From Ceratotherium simum simum (Eukaryota; Chordata; Mammalia; Perissodactyla; Rhinocerotidae), in contig NW_004454193.1 in assembly GCF_000283155.1 (NCBI RefSeq), forward strand, positions 14,005,610 through 14,069,609: a stretch of DNA of 64,000 bases, in the 5' to 3' direction. This document shows, one piece after another, positions 10,687 to 23,269 of the stretch. Position numbers and translations under genes: made by a program. Each line of letters starts with the position of its first letter. The first letter of the stretch is position 1. Under the pieces are notes generated by a model that saw only the letters and a program-made list of their open reading frames with translations, did no database searches and had not been told where the DNA came from.

Positions 10687-13254
10687 ATGTATATTTTTAC
10701 CCAAAAATGTATACTGAAATTGAATGTGTGAAAGACAGAGTGTGCGTGCACTGATTGGAGTGCTGGTGGAGATATGAGTTAATTTATGTGAAATGACCCA
10801 AAGAATGTGCTCAATCTTCTTAAAAAGAAAAAGAAAAAAAACTGACCATGCATTTACCATTAACCCAGCTGCCAACTTGTGATTAGTGTATCATTGCTTA
10901 CTTGCTTCAATCCTGAATACATTTACTTCCTGAAATAGCCCTGCAGGGCTCTAGATTTTTAACTTACAGTGGAATTCACCTGTCCGAGCCTAAAAAGAAG
11001 GTAAGCCACAGCTTTGGCAGCATGGCTGCAAGTTACGTTGTTTAGTTCTTTTTTTTTTTTTTTTTTACATATTGGGGTGTATGAGGACAGATATATGTTC
11101 TCTTTTCCCCAGAGAACATGTAGATGAAGCTCTACGAAATTGTTCTGGCCATACATCCTGGTGGCTGAGAATGTCCTGCTAGAATAGGCCACTCCGGACA
11201 CAGATGAATGGAATGGTCTACTGTGAAAGGCTGTGTCCTGGGAGCCAGAACTAGGACAGGACATCCTAGTATCCCACCTAAGCCAGTCTGGATTGGAAAC
11301 ATTTGGATGGAAGAGGGTAACCAAAAAGCCTCTCATCAGAATATAAAACAAAAGAATTATAATAAAAAAGTAAAAGGTTTTCCAAGGAAAGCCTCAAGGC
11401 TGGAAATGGGGAGCAAAGACAATGTCTTAGAAGTAGAACTGCTCTCTCAACATTTTTCCCTAGACTATCACCCCCTCTCCATATCACTCAGTCATCTGTT
11501 TGCGAATCACAGAATGCGAACAAGAGCAACCTGTCTTAAATGATATCCCAACCAGAGAAGGGTGAGGTCTGTTTAGATAAAAGTGTCTGGAGTGTTGATC
11601 TTCACCCAGGTCAGTGTTCTCTGCGTGGTCCTGGATGAACACTGACAAGTTCTTGTTCTCTGACTTATACTTGGCTAATTTCCTGTGGTAAACGGAGTCT
11701 TTCTGAACAGGATTGACTGTTTTTCTGCTTTCCGACTCCCAATCTCTTTCCAGTCCAGGATCATCTTTAAAGACACCAGATAAAAGTCTTTGAAATTTAA
11801 TCACTCACACCCTCAAATACTGTAGTCATGCCTTCATGATCAACTCCCTAACAAAAGCCACACGTGAGATTAACATTGAACATTTCTATGCGTCTTAGGT
11901 TGGACTCAACCAGAAGCTGATGCTGGGTGAAAGATTCGGGTACTACAGGTGTGTATTAAGGAATTGCTCCCAGGAGGAACTAGGGAGGGAGTGTGGAGGG
12001 CTAGAACAGAAAAGGGAAAAGCCAAAGAAAGGCGTGATTTCAGGTGAAGTCCGAGATGCAATGCGATCCCCAGTGGAACTTTTAAGAAGAAATTATACCT
12101 AAGTTTGTCCCACTTTGAGGCAAAGGAGATGGGCTTTTATGCTTCCCCACTAGCCATTGGTTATGGGATACTCTGGAGTTGGGGGGGACAGTAAAACTCT
12201 CAGGTGCTTCTGGATCTTCCCTTGGTTATGGAGGTTTCTGTGCCCAAGATCCAGCCTCAGAAGTTCTGGGTGCAAGCTGTTAACAACAAAGCTAAGTGAT
12301 GGGTTCAAAAAGGTGATAAAATGGATCTCATGGATCTAAGTGGGGTACTAACCAAGTTCCACTGTTATATGGATTTAATTTGCGGAAAATAAAACGATTT
12401 CCAGGTGACTGAGGAGTGGGTAGCATACCATAATATTCTTTTATGTAGTTATTACTTCATAAACCAAATTTCTCAGAATTTTAATTCTGAGTCTTAATAC
12501 GAGTAGCCAGTTTTCTTAAGTCACACAGCTTAGGTCAGGACCAACGTGCTAGACTGAGTTAAGAACCTGGCACCTTTCCACTGGGCCCCTGGGCTATTCT
12601 CCATATACAGTGCTTGACATCCACTGGATATTTTTGTAGTTGCCACAGATACCATTTAGAATCCTGAATGGCAGTGATGTCCACATGGTACAAGTAAGAG
12701 TTAATCATGTCCCAATCTTCTGATTAACTCCCACTGTTTCACTTCAGTGGGAAACAGACAACCTGAAATTAAAGTGAATGTCAAAAGAGAGCAGTTGATT
12801 CTAAGAGTAGTTGATTCTAAGTGCATATTGACTTTCTTTTCCTTCTTTTTTAACATCAGAAGTTTTAACATTTAGATCAGACTATATATTATTAGACACA
12901 GTCTTTTTCAAATCAGAATATTGATTAATAATACCCTCTAAACTGTTTTTACCAGTAAAAATAAGCATTTTAATTATATTAAACATTGATAGACAGACAG
13001 AAATAGATGTTTGTGCATAGATGGTGGCTTTGGAATGTACTAAAATAAGTACTATTTCTATTCAAGTAAAGGGTGGGTTTAGCACCTTTATAGAAACTAG
13101 ACTGAGATTTGATACATTTAAGTACTCAATGTGGATAGCCAAATCTGTCACTTGCTTTATCAGAACCAGACTGATGACTTCAATAGGGCTTTTAGGCTCA
13201 AGTCTAACTATGAAATGATTCAAATTCTTCCCATGCCAGATGCATAGTTCATAG
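10687..13254. other. Non-coding DNA, no gene recognised
   Basis: Several 60-130 codon frames on both strands (about 10959-11804) overlap each other. The longest (minus, 10959-11351) includes a lysine run read from a poly-T tract at 11047-11066. None has a recognisable domain. The segment at about 11880-12350 has the texture of an old repeat, but I cannot assign a family. Confidence 0.5.
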
Positions 13255-13400
13255 AGTCATCACATTTTAGAGAAGGAAGGAGCTTTAGGGCCTATCTGGC
13301 CCAGCTGATTCCATAGTCCATGTAGACAAACTGAGATGCAGAAATGGGAAATAACTTGCCCACAGGAAAATAACAAATGTGTTCTCAAAATTTCTGGCAA
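13255..13400. repeat. Ancient MIR/L2-like repeat fragment
   Basis: TTTTAGAGAAGGAAGGAGCT, ACAAACTGAGATGCAGAAAT and ATAACTTGCCCACAGGAAAA match the widespread mammalian pattern of 'lesion-like' old repeats with a 'gaaactgaggc..aacttgccca' core. The exact family is unclear. Confidence 0.5.
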
Positions 13401-13547
13401 AGAGTGACCTTTCCAAGACTTGAATTTCTATGTTAATGGTAGGCTTTACCATATTTCATCAGGATTCCTAAAACATCAAACCAATTTCAGGTTCGCTCTC
13501 CTCCAATCCGTTCTACATACTATACAAGCCCTAATGCTGGTCCTTTG

Positions 13548-14636
13548 TTTTTTTTTTTTTTTTATTTATTTTTTTTTTTAAATTTTTTGTTTANNNNNNN
13601 NNNNNNNNNNNNNNNNNNNNNNNNNNNNNNNNNNNNNNNNNNNNNNNNNNNNNNNNNNNNNNNNNNNNNNNNNNNNNNNNNNNNNNNNNNNNNNNNNNNN
13701 NNNNNNNNNNNNNNNNNNNNNNNNNNNNNNNNNNNNNNNNNNNNNNNNNNNNNNNNNNNNNNNNNNNNNNNNNNNNNNNNNNNNNNNNNNNNNNNNNNNN
13801 NNNNNNNNNNNNNNNNNNNNNNNNNNNNNNNNNNNNNNNNNNNNNNNNNNNNNNNNNNNNNNNNNNNNNNNNNNNNNNNNNNNNNNNNNNNNNNNNNNNN
13901 NNNNNNNNNNNNNNNNNNNNNNNNNNNNNNNNNNNNNNNNNNNNNNNNNNNNNNNNNNNNNNNNNNNNNNNNNNNNNNNNNNNNNNNNNNNNNNNNNNNN
14001 NNNNNNNNNNNNNNNNNNNNNNNNNNNNNNNNNNNNNNNNNNNNNNNNNNNNNNNNNNNNNNNNNNNNNNNNNNNNNNNNNNNNNNNNNNNNNNNNNNNN
14101 NNNNNNNNNNNNNNNNNNNNNNNNNNNNNNNNNNNNNNNNNNNNNNNNNNNNNNNNNNNNNNNNNNNNNNNNNNNNNNNNNNNNNNNNNNNNNNNNNNNN
14201 NNNNNNNNNNNNNNNNNNNNNNNNNNNNNNNNNNNNNNNNNNNNNNNNNNNNNNNNNNNNNNNNNNNNNNNNNNNNNNNNNNNNNNNNNNNNNNNNNNNN
14301 NNNNNNNNNNNNNNNNNNNNNNNNNNNNNNNNNNNNNNNNNNNNNNNNNNNNNNNNNNNNNNNNNNNNNNNNNNNNNNNNNNNNNNNNNNNNNNNNNNNN
14401 NNNNNNNNNNNNNNNNNNNNNNNNNNNNNNNNNNNNNNNNNNNNNNNNNNNNNNNNNNNNNNNNNNNNNNNNNNNNNNNNNNNNNNNNNNNNNNNNNNNN
14501 NNNNNNNNNNNNNNNNNNNNNNNNNNNNNNNNNNNNNNNNNNNTGCTGTGCAGAAGCTTTTTAGTTTGATGTAGTCCCATTTGTTTATTTTTTCTATTGT
14601 TTCTCTTGCCCGGTCAGATGTGGTGTTTGAAAAGAT
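13548..14636 (-). mobile_element. 5'-truncated L1 LINE, minus strand, interior unsequenced
   Basis: The left edge is a poly-T tract (13548-13570 and onward), the poly-A tail of a minus-strand element. The right edge, 14544-14636, encodes L1 ORF2 C-terminal sequence on the minus strand (SNTTSDRARETIEKINKWD, then YIKLKSFCTA), a strongly conserved part of L1 ORF2. Between them lie 950 N. Similarity stops after about 14636, so the copy is 5'-truncated there. The open frame suggests a young copy. Confidence 0.88.
13594..14543. other. Assembly gap (950 N)
   Basis: A run of N inside the truncated L1, right after its poly-A tail. Long frames reported across it contain only unknown residues and carry no information. 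The gap length may be an estimate. Confidence 0.99.
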
Positions 14637-14689
14637 TTGCATACTTCAATGGCTTGATTTGTATTTACCGTGGCTCGTTTTCATCATGT

Positions 14690-15085
14690 ACCTCTCTTGT
14701 CTCCCCTCCTAACACTATCCCTATGCCTCCACTCCAAACATACCAATGTACTCATATCTATCAAATTTTGAATGCTCCTTCTTGCCTCCATGCTTTTGTA
14801 CTGGCTATTCTCTCTTATAAACACTTTCTACCTTCTCTGTGGCTTTATCTGGCTAAGATAAGTCTAACAGGCAGAGAAATGCTTCCGTCCTTTGTTGTTC
14901 TCACAACCCCTGTATATGTTTCTACTGGAGTGCATATCACTGACTATTGTGATGTTCTGTTGACATTTCTGTCTCCCTCAGTAGAGTGTATTTATTTCCA
15001 GAGTAGAACTGTTGTCTAATTCATCACTGGAACCCAGCACCTGGCATATACGAAATATTCAGTAAGTACACTGATTGTTGAAAAT
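14690..15085 (+). repeat. L2 LINE 3' fragment, plus strand
   Basis: The right end has GGAACCCAGCACCTGGCATA followed by AATATTCAGTAAGTACACTG, the L2 3' terminus. The upstream pyrimidine-rich text (TGCCTCCATGC, CTTCTCTGTGG) fits the L2 body. A 140-codon frame at 14597-15019 is read through this fossil and is not a gene. Confidence 0.7.
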
Positions 15086-15090
15086 ATGAA

Positions 15091-15937
15091 AATGATAATA
15101 TACACACTGTTGACATACCATTGCTCTCTGGAGGGTCCAGAAGACTCATTTGAAAGTAACTATGAAAAATAAGGGTTGTGGATAATAAGTTTGGTTAATA
15201 ATCCTCTGCCTTCTCTAATTCACTCTGCTTAATAGCTCCTCATCTTTTGGAGTCCAGTGATAGAGGATTCAGATTCAGAATCTCATTGTGACATCACTAC
15301 TTGTACATACAACCCACTGGTACACTGAAGGATACATAAAGGCAGAAAATTGACATTGTATATCTTTGTACTTTGCATTGTTCAGGGTATTTTTGCTTGT
15401 AAGCAACAACCAGCCAAGTCACAAAAGATAAGTTTTTGCCTTATCTGACTGGGAAGCATAGAGTTGGTACAAAGAAAGGTATTGCCATATTGAGCATCTA
15501 AAATAGTATCCTTGGTATTTGCTCTCCTTTTTCAACTCTACGTTCTTGGTTCACTTTATTACTTAGATAGGATCTCTCCATGTGGAGGGGAAGATATCCC
15601 CCAACAAGCCTGCATTCACCTACTTCCATTTTAAGAAGTCCAGTAGAAAGATTTAATTTTCCTGCTATCTATGACATAATCTTCCCAGGAAAAATCCAGT
15701 TGGCATGGCTTGAGCTATACTAACTTCAGATCTTGTACCTATCTTCTGTTGTATAAGGGGGCGGGGAAGGCAGTCCCTCCAAAGCCACAATGGTTGAGAT
15801 GAGGAGAGTTTCACTTTAGGAAAAGATAAAGGGTGGCATTTCACCACATATTTCTTGTAACTGATAAATTACCTGACATGTGTTGAAAGAACGTGAAAGG
15901 AAAAAAGAGGAAATAAGGACAAGACTACCATTATCTT
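15091..15937. other. Unique non-coding DNA
   Basis: No gene or clear repeat. A 60-codon minus frame at 15665-15847 is unsupported. Confidence 0.5.
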
Positions 15938-16050
15938 ATTCATCAAATATTTATGACCTTATCTTCAATTCGCGCAGACCCTGTGCTAGACACTGGGATT
16001 AGAACGGTCCTATTTTCCAAGGGACTATCACTGGAGATAAGGAATCTAAA
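15938..16050 (-). repeat. L2 LINE 3' end, minus strand
   Basis: CATCAAATATTTATGACC, CTGTGCTAGACACTGGGATT and TTTTCCAAGGGACTATCACT follow the reverse-complement L2 end ('attcaacaaatatttattgag', 'gtgctaggcactggg'). Confidence 0.65.
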
Positions 16051-16439
16051 GACAAAAGAAATCCTAGTCCCAACAAAAATTCCCCAAGCCCATAAATTTT
16101 TATGTGAGTGTATTCCACCCTCCCCCTACACACATGTGTACTCACAAACACACAAAGTGAATTTCTGCATGCATCCATAAGCTTTGCATAATGTCAAAGA
16201 GAAAATGCCCTATCATGAGTAAGATTGTTTATTTTAATAAACATACACTACCTAGGTCAATTTTCAAGATGCCTACCTGGGCCTACAATCTATCTAGCAC
16301 ATACTGGCATGTCATTTCTTTTCTTATTTTTTAGACTGTTATGATGTCAATAAAATCTCTTACCCAATATATATCCAAGGAGATAGATATATTCAATGAT
16401 TTCACACTGAGATATGTTTAGTATATCAGATGGTGAGAT

Positions 16440-16690
16440 CTTGGTTTGGAAGCAGGTGAACTAGAGGATATAAAATCCTGGGCTAATTAATAAAACGGAA
16501 CCTATTGTCAATTCCACCTCTTACAAGTTATGTGACCATGAGAAGTCATTTTAACGCTCAATGGTACAGTTCTCCTTCAGTGAAATGAGCATAATAATAT
16601 CTGCTTAATGGAGTTGTTATCAGTAAGGTATAGTAACAGTAAAATGATAAAAAGAACTATTACATTGCATGTGTAGAGATTATTAATATT
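16440..16690 (+). repeat. MIR SINE fossil, plus strand
   Basis: CACCTCTTACAAGTTATGTG, CAGTTCTCCTTCAGTGAAAT and GCATAATAATATCTGC correspond to the MIR sense core ('ctgtgtgacc..', 'tcctcatctgtaaaatg', 'ataatagtacctac'). Confidence 0.7.
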
Positions 16691-17819
16691 TTTATTAATC
16701 TCAAGATTCTAGGTAAAATTTTAAATTCATTGTTTTTCTCACCTGTTGTTTCTGTCTTGAATAGCTTGGTGTTTTTGTGCAGATTTACAAATGTTCTTCA
16801 TCATGTTTCTCTTTCTGAAAATAAGTGAAATGGATTTAGAGAGAGACAGAAGGGAAAAAATATGCAAAGGGGTGACTTCTAGGTGTCTGAGACACATGAA
16901 GTTGCAAACATTGTTCAACATCATTCATATTATTTCCACCAAAAGCCCTTGGAGATGTGACAAAGCACCAAGCATACTCACAGATTAACTTAATCACAAA
17001 AAGTCTGTGCTGGAAGGGCCATTAGAAGCATCTAGTGCAGGATGCGGAAAAAGCGCAATACACCTCTTATTATTCCCTTTTTTTGTTCTCATGGCAGACA
17101 TAACTAATCCATCTTTACCTGCTCTCCTTCATAGTTAATTTCTAATTCTCCATCCAGTGCTTCAGGCAATATGACTCCTCCTTTAGAATGCCAAACAAAC
17201 GACACCAATCTACTATCCCACACTGATCCAACCTGCACATGGTATAGATGAAAATTCCAGTATATGGAGAATCAGTTGCCTAGGGGCAAACAGCAAATTA
17301 TCACAACAGAAAAAACAGGACCAGAGTTAGAATATAGGCTTCCTGATTCCCAGTCCTGAGGAAAAGGATTTAAAACAACATCACAAAACCAAAACAAATG
17401 TTAGGAGCAGAAGTCCATGTGGTGACCTTCAAACTTTAGTTCCGTTGGGCATCAGAGAAAAGTCCTAGCCAGCTGTTGTATTAGCCTATTGTGGATAACA
17501 ATGTCTGTGCTAGCTATGGAAAGAAGTAAACAAAAGACAATGTATATACAATGTATACAATGTAAATAAACCATGTAGGAAAGAAAAATATTCAGCTACC
17601 ATTTGGCTTAGAGGATAGTAGGCTCAACTTTTTTTTTTTTTTAATTTTATAGTTAACAACGGACTCTCTCTCAGCTGAGGGCTTTTCTGATAAATTGAAG
17701 ACATGACTTAATTACAACATGGACTTACTATGAAAAAAGTGACCTTAATAATAGATCCAACTCAATATTGTACAATAATAATGTTTTCTAACTTATTTTT
17801 TTGATCCTGTATTGGGGCA
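16691..17819. other. Unique non-coding DNA
   Basis: No gene seen; the paired frames at 16739-16988 are antisense to each other. Poly-T at 17631-17642 may mark an unrecognised insertion end. Confidence 0.5.
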
Positions 17820-17990
17820 GACACTGTTCTGGGTAACAGCCATATATCACATGCCAGGCTAATAATTGTTCTAATTTTACAAATTTATAAATTTTACAAA
17901 TTACTAAGTCTTAGACTGGGGAAATGACTCAGTCAGGGTCACATAACTGGTGGCAGAGCCAAGGATAGGGGATTGATCTATATGATTCTG
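17820..17990 (-). repeat. MIR SINE fossil, minus strand
   Basis: GGGGAAATGACTCAGTCAGG and GTCACATAACTGGTGGCAGA, then GCCAAGGATAGG, are the reverse-strand MIR 'aagtgacttgcccaaggtcacacagc..tggcagagcc' signature. Confidence 0.75.
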
Positions 17991-18479
17991 TTGCCTATGC
18001 CCTTCCCAACAAGAGGAAAATACTGAATCTTCATTTTTTTTTTTGGTACATATTACACTAGATTAGCTTATAATATCTTCAATTATATTGCACTTTATAT
18101 ACTGTTTTATATAAATTCATGGCAGCCCTTACTTATTTAGATTCAAAACACATTAAAAGGAAAGAATACATACAGGCACACATCTCTTAGTTGTTTAAGA
18201 CCAAATAACAGATTATTGGTGGAAATTCTTTTAAAAATTTTTGAAATTTTTAGTGTGTGAAATATAAATTTCTAAATAAACATAATATTTAAAATATTCA
18301 TTAAGTATTAAATATATACTATACAATTTATCTACTTTATACATTATTTCATATGTATCATTTGTTATATGAACATTATTAGATTGTTGTAATTTATAGA
18401 GTGTCTCCTCACAAACACACATTCATAGAACCGTTTTGATTTTGCAGATAAGGCAGTGTAAAGTTCATGGGCATGGATG

Positions 18480-18960
18480 TGTAGTGGAGGAAGAGAATTC
18501 CTCTACCCTCTAGGTCCTTCTGGCTGGTCTAAGAATTAAATTGACATGAGACAGAATAATACGAGAAAACTGAACAAAGTTTAATGACATGTATACATGG
18601 CAGAAACCCAGGAAAACTGAGTTACTTGCCAGAATGGCCAAAGCTGCCACCTTAAATACCATTTTCAGCTAAAACCAAAGGAGGATGTTGGGGGTACTGA
18701 TTTGGGTCTTCAAAGGGGAGGAAAGAAATTTACATGGAGATGAAAATGCAAATGGACCAACTATAGACAATGTGACCTGAGAGACATGTTTTACATTACA
18801 CTACAGTTATCTTATGGTATTAGCTACTTCCTGGAACAGGCCTTCTATCTTTTAGGCAGTTGGGGGAAAGTCGAAGTTTTTTTCTTTCAGAGTCCTTTTG
18901 TCCCTAAAAATAATACTGCAAGGAGACACACTTTGGAGTGGCCAATTCTGATCCCCCACA
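18480..18960 (-). mobile_element. Solo LTR, ERV1-like, minus strand
   Basis: On the minus strand the 481-base unit starts TGTGGGGGATCAGAATTGGC and ends CTTCCTCCACTACA, so it has LTR-type TG...CA ends. It contains a TATA-like GGTATTTAAGGTGGC and, ~80 bases downstream, an ATTAAA polyadenylation-like signal. GATG flanks both sides (18476-18479 and 18961-18964). A 4-bp duplication is typical of gammaretrovirus-like (ERV1) integration. No internal viral sequence is adjacent, so this is a recombined solo LTR. The family name is not assigned. Confidence 0.75.
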
Positions 18961-18984
18961 GATGTCATATAGCTACATCTCCCT

Positions 18985-19110
18985 AACAAAGAAGTCTCAG
19001 TTTCTCTCCTGTAAATGGGAGCAATGATGCCTACATTAAGGAAGAGTGACATATAGGTGAATTGAGATAAAGTATATAAAAGTGTCTGGCTCATCATGTA
19101 CATTAGCTTT
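18985..19110 (+). repeat. MIR-like fossil, plus strand
   Basis: TCTCAGTTTCTCTCCTGTAA, ATGGGAGCAATGATGCC and AGTGTCTGGCTCATC match the MIR sense 3' half. Confidence 0.65.
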
Positions 19111-19374
19111 CTTTGGTTATGCCCAGGCATTCTGAAATAGATGAGAAAACTGAAATCCACAGAGATTGAGAAATGTAGCAGAGAAGAAAGGACATGGGCT
19201 TTGCAGTGAGACAGAATGTGTGGTGGATATACAGAATAGACATTATGTTCCTGTGAATAAGCACTCAATAAAAAAGGTAGCCATTATTATAAAGGAACTC
19301 TCCAATGTCCACACATGGGAGGTAGCAAATATTCACTATTGGATCCTATGTTTTCTTGCCACCAACCTCTTGTC

Positions 19375-19845
19375 CACCATGCCTCCCACTACGCTGAACT
19401 GAATGATTAAATTTGCCTGCAACTCAACCTTATCAAAATTCCTTGAATGTGCCTTGTTCCCTCCATCATCGAGCCTTTGTACATGTTGCATCCTCTGTCT
19501 AATATGCACTCCACAGCTCTGCTCAACCATCACTAAATCAACTACTCTACTTGTGCATCTCACCAGAAACATCACTTCCTCCCAGAAGGTTTCATGGACT
19601 CCTCTTATGAGACCAAAGATTCCATTACATATTCTTATAACATCATTTGTTTCCTTCAAGCATTTAACAAAATTATAAATCCATAGTCATTAAGATGACT
19701 GTATATTAAAGTATGTCCCCCCACTAGTTGGTAAGCTCCATGAGCACCAAGTCCTCAACTACATGTGCTCACTTTTGTATCTCTAAGCACCTGGCACAGT
19801 GTCTAGCACATAATATGCACTCAATAAATCATTACTGAAAAAAGA
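19375..19845 (+). repeat. L2 LINE 3' fragment, plus strand
   Basis: A long, well-readable L2 3' end: CAACCTTATCAAAATTCCTT, CACTTCCTCCCAGAAGG, TTGGTAAGCTCCATGAGCAC, AGCACCTGGCACAGTGTCTA and CACTCAATAAATCATTACTG. Frames of 91-107 codons on either strand here are read through the fossil. Confidence 0.85.
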
Positions 19846-22685
19846 AAGCAAATATTCAGATTTGTACCCAGTCCTCCCGACCAGGTATGCTTTCTCCTGC
19901 ACTTCCTGGGAAATAGTTTATTATTAACATCAGCTTTCTTACAGCTTTGGAAAAGGAACAGGCTTCTATCTCCTCTTATCTGCCTCATAGTACAAAGAAG
20001 GGCACTGACTGGGTAGTCAGAGAAAGTCAGGCATGGATACTACTTACACATGAAACTAATACTTTGTTGAATTACCTGACTGACTAGCCAAACATGTTTA
20101 TGAATGTAGGTGTTGCTCTGATGTCTGACTTGCAATATTTCTGGAAAGTTCATGCTCATTCACTGGGAAGCCCTCCCAAGTCAATCTCATTATTGCAGAG
20201 ATAGATGCAGAGTAGGGAAATCAACAGAACTGAAACATGTGGAATAGCAGCCTCTACCTAATGTTCTGGATGAATAAATAGATATAGGATCTAGAAACTA
20301 ATTGTAGTGTTAGGAAACTAAATTATAAAAACTATCTGAAAAAATGATCTTAATGTTAAAGTCTCTCTTTATTTTTGGGGGGTTGGAGGAGGAGAAAAGT
20401 TTGCTTCATACAAGAGGGTAAAGAGTAGAATTCTACAGTTCCGATAATTACTCCAACTCCATTTTAGCTTGTTGAGAATATCTACTTAAATCCATCTTAG
20501 AGCTGAAGTTGTCAAGGTGTAGTGCTCTTTGAAAATAAAATGCTTCTTGATAGTTATACAACTGCTCAGTCCACAATTTCATCTGCTGTATGAACTATTA
20601 ATAGTTCTCTCTAAATATTACTAAATTATTTGCTAGATTGGAAGGCACAGGTTAGGTTTTATCATCACTCCCTGAACCACTGGCAAAATAGCGGTGCTTT
20701 GAAAATACTTAACTGTCAGTTTTTATCAATTGATCAGCTGTAAGCAGTTTCTTAGATTAAATTAGATCAAGTGGGATTTGTGGCTGTCAGATTTTCATTT
20801 GGCTTTATCAATCATTTCTTAAATTGCATTTCTGTATATATAGCAATATGTTAATTGGTTAGACGATACATGCAGAAGTTGACTTACATTGGATTTTAAA
20901 AATTAGCTGAGGAGGAGGTGGTTCAAGATTGCATCCCCTAAAATGAAGCATAAACTTTATAGTCAAATCTCCAGATATTGTTAATGACGAATGGAATTTA
21001 GTTTGATCTAGTTGTGCTTCAATAAATATTCTGTGCTTGCCCGAGCCTCAATGATAATAGATTTTCTTAGCCCCATAAGCGCATTCATTTGTAATAATGG
21101 AAATGACTTTATGTCGCTAGTATCACCCAGTTCAGCTCTACTAAAAGGAGGCTTCTTTCCATTCTGGAAGCCAAGTTTAAATGCCTCTGCCTCTTGAGGA
21201 GCCTCCTTTTCAGCTCACTTGAAGGCCGTGCTGCCATTCTCTGAACTCCCATACTGTGTTTCTCACTCTCTTTTACACAGGGTATTTTTTTCACCTTTGA
21301 AGATAGTTATTTGGTTGGGTATCTTCTTCCCCTGCCAGAGCATATAGGAGTTGAAGATTGTAAGTCCCTAGAGTCCTGAGCACTGATTAAATAGCATGGG
21401 TACCCAGAGAGGTAATTTGAACCTCCCCTCATTTCTCTCCCAATGTCATGTGGCAAAAGATAATTTACACAATTTTCTGTTAGATGTGCCAATGCTCAGC
21501 AACAGAACCAAATCCAGTCAGTATTTGGACTACACTAACCCTGAAAAGTATCCTCAATTTGGGATAGCATAAATCCTCCTGTTCCTCAAAAGGTGTTTTC
21601 TGTTCTAATTCATTAGGGTTCACCATGGTTTTAGCAAGTATTCCTCAGGATTACTCACTTCCTAAAAGAATGACAATAGAAATATTCTTCAAGATTAAAT
21701 ATATCCTAAAAATGATAGTAAAAATATTTTAAAAAACCATAAGGCCATAAATGTTATAAAAAAGCTCTAGTTCATCCTTTAAAACAACGCAACACTCAGC
21801 AAACTTCAAATATGAGAATACGGATACACATTAACGACATAAAAATGTTTTTATAATATGTTAAGTTAAAAAGCATATTACAAACAGAATTTACACAGTG
21901 GTCTTGCTTTAACAAAAAAAAAATCTAAGGATGTGTGAGTATGAATATTCACTAGAATACTATAGTTAAGGGCATGCTTAGTGTGCCTAGATTATGTATT
22001 TATTAATCAGAGAACGTTATTTACTAACTATATATTACTAACTAGAGAAAGTTACTTCATCTGTCTCTGCTCATTTTTATTATTTTTAAGGTGAAATTAC
22101 TAAAAACCCCTAGTTCAGAAGATGGAATGAGATAATACAAGTAAAATATTATGAATAGAAACTGTGGCAGAAGAGCATTCAGTAATTATTAGGTATTTTA
22201 TATTCCATATATAGAGACTAAAAGTATATTTTAATAACTATGGTTGTCAGTGGTTATTTAGTCTTGCTATTTTCTTTTACTTTTACTTTTCCTTCTGAGT
22301 TTTCTAACTCTCTCTAATGAAAAAGTGTTACTTTTCCGACCATAAACATGCCTATTAAAAACAGCCCCTTTAAATTTCTCTAATTCCTCTTCCACTGAGG
22401 ACCTTTATTGTTTTCTATCAGGGCTATGTGGGTACATGGAAAATATATGTTATTCACAATAATATAATATAATGCCCTGTGATATAAAACTCAAGCTCAT
22501 GTGATAGTAAAGTGGCCTGCCAGCAAGTGTCAGCCCAATTTTAGAAAAGATTAAGAATAAACAGTTTCTAGATATCATCTAATTGGCACCAGATGCCACA
22601 CTGAGGTGAGCAAACAGTGTTCTTAGAGAATCCTATCACACAGCAGACAGACAATATGTCTATTCGGGGCAATCGTAGCTTACTA
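19846..22685. other. Non-coding DNA, largely unique
   Basis: No gene found in this 2.8-kb interval. Around 20690-20900 the sequence is rich in TAAT/ATTA words and has no recognisable repeat. Around 21690-22330 scattered words suggest an extremely old repeat that I cannot name. Frames of about 60 codons at 21012-21492 are unsupported. Confidence 0.5.
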
Positions 22686-22689
22686 CAGG

Positions 22690-22815
22690 GAAACTTCTGG
22701 ACACATTTAACTTCCCAAAGGCTATAGATCATATTTTGTCTTCTAACATCAACAGTGTCCTGCACTATAAATTCACCAAGCAGATATTCAATAAAAATTG
22801 ATTGAATGAATGCTT
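22690..22815 (+). repeat. L2-like LINE 3' end, plus strand
   Basis: AACAGTGTCCTGCACTATAA followed by TTCAATAAAAATTGATTGAA and TGAATG matches the L2 terminus. Confidence 0.55.
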
Positions 22816-23269
22816 GCTGAAAAATATAGGGGGAAATTATACAAATGTGCATCACTTCAATGGTTCAAAGAGCCATTGAATCTGTAATGTTGACAGTGTT
22901 AGACTTCTATTTTTAAAGCAACTCATCCAAGATTTTTGGATGATTTATCCAGGCAGCTGTCCATTTCCCATATGGCCAAGTGCATGGAACTAGAAGAGAC
23001 ATGGCCAAGGTTAGATGAGCAGTCTTCAGCTCTACCGCCCAGTGCATATGATGCATCAGGCAAGGGCTGGTGGTAGGAATTCAGTGATCTTGGCCTTCCC
23101 AATACTAAGTCAATCTAACAAGAGAGACGTTCCCTGTAGGAATTAATTTTCAAGTAGGAAATCATCTCTAAGCCTTTCTTTGTACCTAGGACTTTGTAAT
23201 GTGCACATGTTAATCTAAAAGTATTGATTGATTGCTTTAAAATTTCTATTGAGTACTTAGAGATCTAGG
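22816..23269. other. Unique non-coding DNA
   Basis: Nothing recognised. Confidence 0.5.

Noticed and set aside
10959..11804. Cluster of overlapping frames on both strands (106-130 codons)
   Set aside because: Mutually overlapping, one includes poly-T read as poly-Lys, and none resembles a known protein.
13545..14642. Three very long frames (329-354 codons)
   Set aside because: They are made of unknown residues translated from N; only the last ~33 codons of the minus-strand one are real (L1 ORF2).
14597..15019. 140-codon plus-strand frame, among the longest without N
   Set aside because: It starts in L1 text and runs through an L2 fossil; no protein family.
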